Below are positions 7,674-15,175 of a stretch of 64,000 nucleotides of DNA, piece after piece; within the stretch, counting starts at the first letter, position 1, and the number at the start of each line of letters is the position of its first letter. The translations under genes were made by a program, and so were the position numbers. The stretch is from an uncultured Prevotella sp. (GTDB lineage: Bacteria > Bacteroidota > Bacteroidia > Bacteroidales > Bacteroidaceae). Under the pieces are notes generated by a model. It searched no databases. It had not been told where the DNA came from and was given only the letters and a program-made list of their open reading frames with translations. The DNA lies in contig ONTZ01000007.1 in assembly GCA_900320905.1 (NCBI GenBank), positions 1-64,000 of the forward strand, in the 5' to 3' direction.

Positions 7674-8147
7674 GGCTTGTCTAAAAATATTATTATTGTG
7701 CCATTAATGTTTGTTCTAAATATATTGACAAAGCGGCGGCTGACGTTGGCGATTTGCACAGCAAACGGTCAGACGGTCGCAAATACGCGAGTTATGGACG
7801 TTTTTGTAAAAGGTTGGTTTATTGGCAGTTACGTATTTGCCTGAATGAGGGGTCATCTTTGGGTCGTTCAGATAGTCTCTTTCAACCATTGGAAAGGCAC
7901 TTTCGAGTCGTTCGAACGTCATCTTAGGGGGGAAAGGTGATATTCGGACGACCGTAAAGTGCCTTTGGAACGACTCCAAAGTGCCATTGGAACGACTGTA
8001 AAGTACCGCCTCTACAAATCGTAAGCCTTTTTATCATCAAAACCCCACAAAAAAGATCTCTCAGCCGCTCTATTTCGTGCAAACTGAGAGATGCTTTTTC
8101 AGGCATATAATCTTTACATTTTGTGTGTGTGTTTAAGAAGGGCGTGC
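7674..8147. repeat. Gene-poor interval with helically spaced 20-bp repeats
   Basis: No credible gene is seen. Two 20-bp units AAAGTGCC(T/A)TTGGAACGACT stand at 7956-7975 and 7978-7997, 22 bp apart, and a partial inverted copy lies at about 7891-7916 (AAAGGCACTTT then GAGTCGTTC). The rest (7674-7880, 8010-8147) shows no promoter or RNA that I can support. Open frames on the minus strand here have biased, repeat-derived composition and are not called. Confidence 0.5.
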
Positions 8148-9269
8148 TTATTTACGAATTAGCCACATAGCGAAGAATCTGTCATAGACTTCATACACAC
8201 CAAATGTCGAGGTGACGAAATTCTTTTCTAAAAGCCCTTTGATGGCAGATTGTACGCTGCTTGTAGATGAGAGGTGGTAACGACGAACAAAATCTGTTGA
8301 GGTGATATTCTGTGCTTTTCCCGCCTTGCTGATGGCTACTAATAGTTCTTTTTGCTTCAATGGCAATTGAAACAGCATGGATTGATAGGTGAATTCATTG
8401 GCTTGGAGAATGCTGTCAATAACCCCGTCAATCATATCAGTGCTGCATGTGGAACCGGGCAACGTGATGGAATATAGCCCATTCAGTACTCTCTGCATAT
8501 ACCAAGTGATACCCTCAAAACGCTGGTAGATATTGCCGACAACCTCTGGCTGCAACTGACGTCCTGATTCCTCAAACAATCCCACAGCAAAATCAGTATA
8601 TTTGTCGAGTGGTATAGGATTTAAGTTCATCATCGAGGTACTTTGATAGAAAGGATGTGATGGATCAAGAAAGATTTCCCCCATCATCGTACGCTGAGAA
8701 CCAGAGAATATAAAGTTTGCATTCCTGCAATGTTGTATATAAGTACGCAGCAACTCTTCTACCTTCTCCTGACGATATTGGGCAATGGTTTGGAATTCGT
8801 CTATTGCCACGATACATGGCTTATCTGCCTCGTTAATGTAGCGGAAAATCTCGTCAAGCGTCGTCTGTGGTTGGCGGATATCACCAATCTCGACGTTCCA
8901 TGAAGGGTTACCCATCGGATCGAAAGAAATGCCTGAACGCAAAGATGAGAGAAACCCTGTAAACCGTTGCATCACCTTAGTTCCAAAAGGTCTTAAGGAA
9001 GAGAGCATAGATGTGCCCATCGCCATTACCATCTCTTCGAGACTCTTTGTGGCGTAGATGTCTATTAGGAAGGTATAGTATTTCTTCTGGATCTGTCGCT
9101 GATGGAATAGGTTTTCCACCAGCCCCGTCTTACCAATTCGCCGAGGGGCTATCAGGGCTACGTTGTTACCATTTTCTAATAGTTGCTGTAACTCACGGGT
9201 CTCCTGCTTTCTGTCGCAGAAATACTTCTCCGACTCGTAGCCATATAAGATAAAAGGATTATTCACCAT
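8148..9269 (-). CDS. AAA/archaeal-type ATPase with C-terminal winged helix (paralogue of 410-1549)
   Basis: Starting at ATG 9269 this is a 373-residue protein beginning MVNNPFILYGYESEKYFCDR. The P-loop APRRIGKT and Walker B CIVAIDEFQT are conserved with the 410-1549 protein, as are FIFSGSQRTMM and a winged-helix-like C-terminus ending YDRFFAMWLIRK. A TTG further upstream (9296) could extend the frame, but it overlaps the -7 box at 9301-9294 and cannot be the start. The unusual symmetrical AT-rich operator just upstream (9302-9348) suggests tight control, perhaps by the protein's own winged helix (inference). Function otherwise unknown. Confidence 0.8.
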   Translation of the reverse strand: MVNNPFILYGYESEKYFCDRKQETRELQQLLENGNNVALIAPRRIGKTGLVENLFHQRQIQKKYYTFLIDIYATKSLEEMVMAMGTSMLSSLRPFGTKVMQRFTGFLSSLRSGISFDPMGNPSWNVEIGDIRQPQTTLDEIFRYINEADKPCIVAIDEFQTIAQYRQEKVEELLRTYIQHCRNANFIFSGSQRTMMGEIFLDPSHPFYQSTSMMNLNPIPLDKYTDFAVGLFEESGRQLQPEVVGNIYQRFEGITWYMQRVLNGLYSITLPGSTCSTDMIDGVIDSILQANEFTYQSMLFQLPLKQKELLVAISKAGKAQNITSTDFVRRYHLSSTSSVQSAIKGLLEKNFVTSTFGVYEVYDRFFAMWLIRK

Positions 9270-9293
9270 AACACGATTCTTTTTGTTGTGGTG

Positions 9294-9301
9294 CAAAGAT
9301 A
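9294..9301 (-). promoter_or_regulatory. -7 box of the second AAA ATPase gene
   Basis: On the minus strand TATCTTTG followed by CACC lies 24 bases before the ATG at 9269. The -33 region falls inside the symmetrical AT-rich repeat at 9302-9348, so a protein bound there would compete with polymerase. Confidence 0.6.
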
Positions 9302-9348
9302 ATTATTATACTTTAATTATTATACTATAATAATCATATTATAATAAT
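9302..9348. promoter_or_regulatory. 47-bp symmetrical operator-like array
   Basis: ATTATTATA at 9302-9310 and 9316-9324 is mirrored by TATAATAAT at 9326-9334 and 9340-9348. The four 9-mers are exactly symmetrical about position 9325 (spacings 14, 10, 14). It covers the -33 region of the AAA gene promoter. Confidence 0.55.
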
Positions 9349-9403
9349 CTTTAACAATTACTTGTACGATGCTTTCTTTCGTACCACTCGCGGAGTACCG
9401 AAT

Positions 9404-9433
9404 AAAGACCGTCCCTTTTTAGAGACGGCCTTT
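9404..9433 (-). terminator. Intrinsic terminator of the receptor operon
   Basis: AAAGaCCGTC (9404-9413) pairs with GACGGcCTTT (9424-9433) with one A-C mismatch; a run of five T (9416-9420) lies in the loop on the plus strand. The stop codon of the receptor gene (9421-9419) is inside the loop. Confidence 0.5.
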
Positions 9434-11989
9434 CTCGTCGTTACCGGCACCAGTGCCTTTATATTTCGAACTGCTGGCGTTGAAGTTGTAAGTCAGCGTG
9501 AGGCCTACTGCCTGTGTATAGGTATAGACATCCTGAGCCGTATGGCCGATAGCATAGTAAGTGGTCACGTCGTTTTTAGCCGTACGGAAGATGTCGTTGG
9601 CAAAAAGCGTCGCGTTCAGTCTTCCCTTCAAGAATGCTTTCTGTAGTCGTGCGTTCACCATGAAACTACTGCTGCGATACATGAATCCCCAGTGGTTGCT
9701 GCCTGTATAACTGGCTTGTACCAGCGCTTTCGCGGTGGGATCGATGACGAACCAACTCTGTAGGCGGGCGGAGAACTCTGGCTTGTTCAGTTTTTTGGGC
9801 GCACCGTATTTCTCAGCGTCAAACATCTGCTGATAGTAGTGCAGTGTGAAGGAGGGTTGCCAGAAGCCCAGTTTTGGCGAGGCGACGAGGGTGGCATAGA
9901 TACGGTCCTGATGATCGAAGTTGTCTGGTTGGAAGATGGCGATATCCTTCTCCTCGTCATACACATTACCAACGTGAGTAAAGAAATCGTTCTCGCGGGT
10001 AAAACCTGTTACGAATGTTAGCCACGAATAGGTCAGGTTCAGGTCGATACTCTGCCTTACCGAGGGGCGCAACAACGGGTTGCCGCCTTCGAGAAGTATC
10101 CTGCTATCGTACACGATCATTGAAGTCAGCATCTGATAGGGTGGACGGGTGATGCGCTTGCTGTAACTCAACTGGGCACCCCACTTGCCTTTCTGCCAGG
10201 CAGCCGAGAGGTTGGGGAACCAGTCGTTGTAGGTGCGGCTAGGCTCCTCCTGCCAGACGCCGAACGAACTGTAATCTGCTGCTACATGCTCATAGCGCAA
10301 GCCGGCATTCAAGTGCCAATCACCCAGTTGCAATTCGTATTCCGCAAACCCGGCGATGTTCTTCTCCTTCATCTCGTTGTCGCTTTCAGGTATGATGTTC
10401 TCCAGGTTCACGTTACCACCGCGACTCTTCGTGCTCGTCGCCTCCGATCCTGCACTCAACTCACCCTTCCAGACGGGATAGGTCAGCACTAGTTTGCCTG
10501 CCACCATCTTACGGTCTTCATTGGTCAGGGTGGTGATGGTGCGGTTGCCGTATTCTTTACTTATTTCCTGTTGACTGTTATCATCCTCTGATTCACGTCG
10601 CAATAGGGTGGCGTTCAGGTCAATGCCCAGTTTTCCTACCTTACCTACATAGTAGGTGTTCAGTTCCCATACGGGCTTGTCTTGTTCGCGGATATCCGTT
10701 GTCAGACGGACGTCACCATCGAACGCCCCGTTTTTCAGATAGCGCTGCTGCATGTCCGACTTGAAACGGTTATAGAGGTTCTTTTGCGATGAGAAACTGA
10801 GACCGATGGAATGGTCCGTGTTGAAGTCGTAACTCAGACCTGCCTGATACTGAATCTGTGTCCACGAACTCCTGACAGGTAATTCCGCATAACCGTTAAA
10901 GAGGTCCTTGCTGATGTGCAGTTCCTGGTCGATGGTCTGGTCATTGCTATAGTGTCCGTTGTCGAGTGCCACGATGGCAAAAGCCTCCAGTCCGCCAGTG
11001 CGATATTTCAGTGTCAGGTCGTCGTAGTTGTTCCACTTGTTGTTTTTCCACGTCTGACAGGTAGCCATCAGACTGAATCCGTCGCCTTGGGGTTTCAGCG
11101 TCTTGATGCGGATGACGGCATTCACCTCGGCATTGTATTTCGCACCAGGGGCGGTAATCACATCCACATTCTTCACATCCACAGACTTCAGTCGCTTCAA
11201 ATCGCCCATGTCGCGTACCTTTTTATTATTAATATAGATCTCGGGCTCACCCTTGGCCAGCACTTCGAACTTGCCGTCCTTGACCTGAACCAATGGAATC
11301 ATCGACAGCAGGTCGTCGGCATTGCCTATATCATGCAGTATCGAGTGCTGCACATCCACCGTCATGCCGCCTGATGTCATCTTGTACTGCGGAATCTCAC
11401 CTTTAATCTCCACACCATTCACGGCGTATGTCTCTGGCTGCAGGGTGATGGTGCCAATCTCGCCTACACTGACGTTTCTGGTGACGGTCTTATAGCCGAT
11501 ATACGACACCTTCAGTGTGATGCTTTTCTCTTTGCAGGGAATCACAAAGTCGCCATTCTCATTGCTCACGCCACCGTTTAAGTATGTGGAATTCTTGTCG
11601 TTGTTTGATGTGTCTGTGGCGCTGTGCAATGAGATGTTGGCAAATTCAATAGGCTCTCCACTTTCATCCACGATGCGACCTATTACTTTGGCATCCTCTT
11701 TCTGGGTACACTCTATGAAGATTCTGTCATCGTCGTAAGTCACCTTCATTGGATAAAAGCCGATGACCTCACGAATGGCTTCCTCGATAGGCAGGTCGCT
11801 GAAGTGAGTGGTCACGGTGAAGTCCTCCAGTTCGTCGTAGATGAAATAGATGGTCTGTTCGCTGGTGGCGGCATTCAGGTCTTCGAGTACTTTTGAGAGT
11901 GACTCGTTCTGATAGTCGCGGGTAACCTTCTGGGCGTTGAGGCACAGGGCCATGCTACATAGCAGGGCTGTAAATATTATCTTTTTCAT
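9419..11989 (-). CDS. Outer-membrane beta-barrel receptor with STN-like and carboxypeptidase-regulatory domains
   Basis: The 856-residue protein has a signal peptide (MKKIIFTALLCSMALCLNAQ), an STN/DUF4974-like short N-terminal domain (about 22-95), a CarboxypepD_reg-like beta-sandwich (GRIVDESGEPIEFANISL, about 100-195), a plug-like region (about 200-300) and a barrel of the OMP_b-brl_3 type to the C-terminus. It is the third gene of a reverse-strand unit with an ECF sigma factor (12568) and anti-sigma factor (12008), 18 bases downstream of the latter. The arrangement is that of receptor-linked surface signalling, where the N-terminal domain contacts the anti-sigma factor; a direct uptake role is not shown. 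No SusD-like partner is present. Confidence 0.85.
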   Translation of the reverse strand: MKKIIFTALLCSMALCLNAQKVTRDYQNESLSKVLEDLNAATSEQTIYFIYDELEDFTVTTHFSDLPIEEAIREVIGFYPMKVTYDDDRIFIECTQKEDAKVIGRIVDESGEPIEFANISLHSATDTSNNDKNSTYLNGGVSNENGDFVIPCKEKSITLKVSYIGYKTVTRNVSVGEIGTITLQPETYAVNGVEIKGEIPQYKMTSGGMTVDVQHSILHDIGNADDLLSMIPLVQVKDGKFEVLAKGEPEIYINNKKVRDMGDLKRLKSVDVKNVDVITAPGAKYNAEVNAVIRIKTLKPQGDGFSLMATCQTWKNNKWNNYDDLTLKYRTGGLEAFAIVALDNGHYSNDQTIDQELHISKDLFNGYAELPVRSSWTQIQYQAGLSYDFNTDHSIGLSFSSQKNLYNRFKSDMQQRYLKNGAFDGDVRLTTDIREQDKPVWELNTYYVGKVGKLGIDLNATLLRRESEDDNSQQEISKEYGNRTITTLTNEDRKMVAGKLVLTYPVWKGELSAGSEATSTKSRGGNVNLENIIPESDNEMKEKNIAGFAEYELQLGDWHLNAGLRYEHVAADYSSFGVWQEEPSRTYNDWFPNLSAAWQKGKWGAQLSYSKRITRPPYQMLTSMIVYDSRILLEGGNPLLRPSVRQSIDLNLTYSWLTFVTGFTRENDFFTHVGNVYDEEKDIAIFQPDNFDHQDRIYATLVASPKLGFWQPSFTLHYYQQMFDAEKYGAPKKLNKPEFSARLQSWFVIDPTAKALVQASYTGSNHWGFMYRSSSFMVNARLQKAFLKGRLNATLFANDIFRTAKNDVTTYYAIGHTAQDVYTYTQAVGLTLTYNFNASSSKYKGTGAGNDEKGRL

Positions 11990-12007
11990 GTTCGGATGGT
12001 CTTTTTA

Positions 12008-12571
12008 CTATTCAACAATCAGTTCCTTGTTGTCGCGGGTGATGTGGATGCGTTCGAACCTGTTGAACGTATCGATGATGCCGTCGATGGTTGCCTTCTT
12101 GTCCCATGTGAAGTAGAGGCGGATATGTTTGCTGGCCTCACTCTTATAGACGACCTCATATTGGTAGAAAGTTGCAATTTCGCGGAGTATGGTATTGAGT
12201 TCTGCGTCCTCGAAGACAACAGGTTTCATGGCTGTTGAGTCAGTGGGCTGCTCTTCGGTTATTTGTTGGCGTGAATTTGTAATTCGCGCCTTTTGAGTCG
12301 GGGATTGCAAATCCTCTCCAACACGTTGGCTGACGATGTGGATGGCGGCATAGGCGATACCCGAGAGCATCAGCACACCGATAAACATAGCGGCAATTTT
12401 CAGTAGCATTGGCCTTTCACTTTTCACTTCTCTCTTTTCACTTCTGAACTTCTCCCAAGCCTCGTTGGCGTCAGGTACTTTGATGTCCGTCTCGTCCAGC
12501 ATCTGGTCGAGTTGCTCGTCTGTATAGTCCTCGGGATGCAGGAGCATCCTGATCTGTTCTTCTTTCTTCAT
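12008..12571 (-). CDS. Anti-sigma factor, FecR-like without the FecR core
   Basis: A 187-residue protein with a cytoplasmic acidic N-terminus (residues 1-53), one membrane span (about 55-78, IAAMFIGVLMLSGIAYAA) and a periplasmic C-terminal domain of the DUF4974 type (about 120-187, NTILREIATFYQYEVVYK then LYFTWDKKATIDGIIDTF). The FecR domain that normally lies between membrane span and DUF4974 is missing. The start overlaps the sigma gene stop by 4 bases (ATGA), indicating translational coupling. It should sequester the sigma factor at 12568 and be released by the receptor at 9419. Confidence 0.75.
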   Translation of the reverse strand: MKKEEQIRMLLHPEDYTDEQLDQMLDETDIKVPDANEAWEKFRSEKREVKSERPMLLKIAAMFIGVLMLSGIAYAAIHIVSQRVGEDLQSPTQKARITNSRQQITEEQPTDSTAMKPVVFEDAELNTILREIATFYQYEVVYKSEASKHIRLYFTWDKKATIDGIIDTFNRFERIHITRDNKELIVE

Positions 12572-13053
12572 GATTCTTTGTCTTTAAAAGTTGAACGTAG
12601 TTTCCTCAACCCCTGCACGATGTGCTTGTTGACGGCGGAAAGGCTGATGCCGAGTTCTTTTGAGATGTCCTTGTACGACTGCTCCTCGTTGTAGTGCATC
12701 TTGATGATGCGACCAGTCTGAGGGGTGAGCCTCTCTTCTACGTAGCGGTTGATGTCAGCAATCAACTCTTCATCGTCTCTTTCTGAATCCACAAATGTGT
12801 GTAATCCGTGGAATTCGTTGTTTTGTCTTCTCTGTGCAATGATGTTAAGGCAGCGATTACGGACACAAGTCAGGAGAAACGTTCTCTGAGACTCTTCACG
12901 CAGTGGGGTGGTACCTCCCCACAGACTGGCGAAGACATCCTGCACGGCATCTTTCGCCTCGTCTTCGTCGCCCAACAGGATGTAGGCTGCCTTGTACATC
13001 CTGCCGTACTCCGAAAGGAAGAGTTCCTTGAATTGCTTCTCTCTGTCTTGCAT
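12568..13053 (-). CDS. ECF RNA polymerase sigma factor
   Basis: 161 residues with region 2 (LFLSEYGRMYKAAYILLGDE, then AVQDVFASLW) and region 4 (YKDISKELGISLSAVNKHIV followed by a basic recognition helix). Length and lack of region 3 fit an ECF sigma factor of the Bacteroidota RpoE-like sigma-70 type found beside FecR-like genes. It heads the sigma / anti-sigma / receptor operon. A -7-like TATTTTTG lies at 13133-13126 on the minus strand, giving a leader of about 70 bases. Confidence 0.9.
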   Translation of the reverse strand: MQDREKQFKELFLSEYGRMYKAAYILLGDEDEAKDAVQDVFASLWGGTTPLREESQRTFLLTCVRNRCLNIIAQRRQNNEFHGLHTFVDSERDDEELIADINRYVEERLTPQTGRIIKMHYNEEQSYKDISKELGISLSAVNKHIVQGLRKLRSTFKDKES

Positions 13054-13177
13054 CTTTTCGTCGCTGTTTTTACTCTATATACAGATGAGCAAGGGAAATC
13101 ATTACCCCTTTGCTACAATTTTTTGCAAAAATAATAAAAAACCCACATGATATGCTTGTTTTCTTAATAAAAATGAT

Positions 13178-13185
13178 TATATTTG
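13178..13185 (+). promoter_or_regulatory. -7 box upstream of the NMT1-SpoIIE pseudogene
   Basis: TATATTTG with a TTG at 13156-13158 about 19 bases upstream. The promoter survives although the gene is broken. Confidence 0.5.
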
Positions 13186-13208
13186 CAAACATTAAATTAG
13201 TAGTTATC

Positions 13209-13828
13209 ATGAGAAGACAGGTTTTATTTGCATTCCTGCTGGTGGCTGCGTCGATAACGGCGCAATCGACGGACGAGACGATTGTGTTTACCCCCCAGTG
13301 GATGGCGCAGGCGCAATTTACAGGTTACTATGTGGCGGAGGTCAAAGGCTTCTATCGCGAGGCGGGCGTGAAGGTGAAGATAGAACATCCCTCGTCCACG
13401 CAGCCTGCCATGAGCCGGTTGCGTAATAACCTCTGTCAGGCTACGACGCTGCAACTCTGTCAGGGCATCTGTCATTCTGCAATGCCGGTCATAACCCGCC
13501 TGTCATCGGAGGAGGCGAACATCATGGTGACTTCCTTAATATGTTACCGAACTTCCCCATCGGCGTCATGCCTGGATTGCAGTTTCAGGGCGAGGAAATA
13601 GATAACATCAAGGGTCGTCCGCTGTTTATCTATACCGACGGACTGAATGAGGCAGAGAACCGTGAGTATGTGCAGTTCGGCGATGATCATCTGCTCGACA
13701 TCCTGCGCAATACTCACTTCGACACCGCCCGTCAGGTGGTGGAGACCCTTGCCGCCGAGGTGGAACGCCATCGTGATGGTGCAGATCCCAATGATGACCT
13801 GACGATGATGTGCCTACGTATCAACTAA
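13209..13828 (+). pseudogene. Deletion-fused remnant of an NMT1/THI5-domain + SpoIIE phosphatase protein
   Basis: From ATG 13209 frame 1 encodes a signal peptide and the start of an NMT1/THI5-type periplasmic binding domain (FTPQWMAQAQFTGYYVAEVKG, 21 residues shortened here: key residues TPQW and GYYVA; then STQPAMSRLRNNLCQATTLQ). At about 13463 homology jumps to a different frame (+2) that reads GHLSFCNAGHNPPVIGG and on to PLFIYTDGLNEAEN and DDLTMMCL, the C-terminal half of a PP2C/SpoIIE-type phosphatase. Hence a large internal deletion joined the two ends of one gene out of frame. The intact ancestor probably was a membrane sensor with periplasmic NMT1 domain and cytoplasmic SpoIIE output (inference). 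The end overlaps the convergent permease gene by 8 bases. Confidence 0.75.
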
Positions 13829-15158
13829 TGTTTGTGTCTTTCTCCTTGCCGTGCACACTTTTTACTTTCATCCCCAGTTTGTTAGGTAAGATGACATTTA
13901 GTGTAACACCTACAAGGGCAGCAAGTGCCAGACCGGAGAAATGGATGGGGCCAATGCTCACATTATCGTCGGCACCATATTTTACGCCGATGGCGATGAC
14001 CAAGATAGAGGCTGCCACAAAAACGTTACGCGAAGAGTTCAGGTCGACGCTGTCCTCCACCAGATTGCGCACACCGACGGCAGAGATCATACCGTAGAGA
14101 ATCAGACTCACACCACCGATGGTGGCTTGGGGCATCAAGCCGATGAGACAGGCGAACTTGGGACAGAAAGAAAGCAGAATAGCGAAGATGGCTGCCAGAC
14201 GGATGACGGCAGGATCGAAGACCTTCGTGAGGTTCAGCACACCGGTATTCTCACCGTATGTAGTGTTGGCCGGCGCACCGAAGAGTGATGCTAATGCCGT
14301 AGCCAGTCCGTCGCCCATCAGCGTGCGGTGCAGTCCGGGCTCCTTCAGAAAGTCCTTTCCTACAGTGGAGGAGATGGCACACATATCGCCGATGTGCTCC
14401 ATGATGGTGGCAATGGCTATCGGCAGGATGGCGATGATGGTGGAGATGAGGAAAGCGCTGTCTATGTCGTCGAAGACTGCCAACACCGTCTGTTCACGAC
14501 TGAAAGGCAGTCCAATCCATGCGGCCTCGTCCAATGCCGAGAAATCTACTTCGCCCAATATAGCGGCCAGTGTATAACTAACCAGCACGCCCAACAGGAT
14601 GGGGATGATCCGGATGATGCCCTTACCCCACACACTGGCAGTGATAACAGTCACTATAGCCACAATAGCCAGCAGACCGTTTGTGGTGCTGTTCTGTATT
14701 GCATTGCCAGAGAGCACCAGACCGATAGCAATAATCATAGGTCCAGTCACCAGCGGTGGGAAGAACCGCAGGATCTTTTCCAAGCCAAACGACTTGATGA
14801 GACCTGCCATCACGAAATAGCATAGTCCGGCACAGAAGACACCAATACAGGCATAGTCAAGGGCAAGTGTCTCGGACATGCCTTGCTCAACGCCCAAGGA
14901 TTTCACAGACAGATAGCCTCCCAAGAAGGCGAATGAGGAACCTAGGAAGGCAGGCACCCGCAACTTGCTCACGAAGTGGAATACCAGTGTGCCGATGCCC
15001 GCAAACAGCAGGGTCGACGATACGGAGAGACCTGTCAGTACGGGTACCAGTACAGTGGCACCGAACATGGCGAATAAATGTTGGACGCCTAAGATAATGT
15101 ACTTGGGTATGCCCAGTTGTCTGGCATCGGTGATGCCTTCTTTCTCTGTGATGTTCAT
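13821..15158 (-). CDS. uraA: Uracil permease, NCS2 family
   Basis: A 445-residue integral membrane protein with about 12-14 hydrophobic helices. It opens with a short cytoplasmic tail and LGVQHLFAMFGATVLVPVLT, the diagnostic NCS2 (UraA/XanQ) helix 1, and carries FGAPANTTYGENTGV, the conserved substrate-binding helix, plus EHIGDM in helix 8, whose glutamate binds uracil in UraA. It imports uracil (or related pyrimidine) with protons across the inner membrane. The start is 17 bases downstream of the GH43 stop on the same strand, so the two may be co-transcribed. Xanthine/uric acid transport is the alternative, but length and motif favour uracil. Confidence 0.88.
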   Translation of the reverse strand: MNITEKEGITDARQLGIPKYIILGVQHLFAMFGATVLVPVLTGLSVSSTLLFAGIGTLVFHFVSKLRVPAFLGSSFAFLGGYLSVKSLGVEQGMSETLALDYACIGVFCAGLCYFVMAGLIKSFGLEKILRFFPPLVTGPMIIAIGLVLSGNAIQNSTTNGLLAIVAIVTVITASVWGKGIIRIIPILLGVLVSYTLAAILGEVDFSALDEAAWIGLPFSREQTVLAVFDDIDSAFLISTIIAILPIAIATIMEHIGDMCAISSTVGKDFLKEPGLHRTLMGDGLATALASLFGAPANTTYGENTGVLNLTKVFDPAVIRLAAIFAILLSFCPKFACLIGLMPQATIGGVSLILYGMISAVGVRNLVEDSVDLNSSRNVFVAASILVIAIGVKYGADDNVSIGPIHFSGLALAALVGVTLNVILPNKLGMKVKSVHGKEKDTNIS

Positions 15159-15175
15159 AATCTGGTCAGTATTTA

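Noticed and set aside
7716..8106. Minus-strand open frames of 60-87 codons
   Set aside because: Made largely of the AAAGTGCC repeats; no start context or homology recognised.
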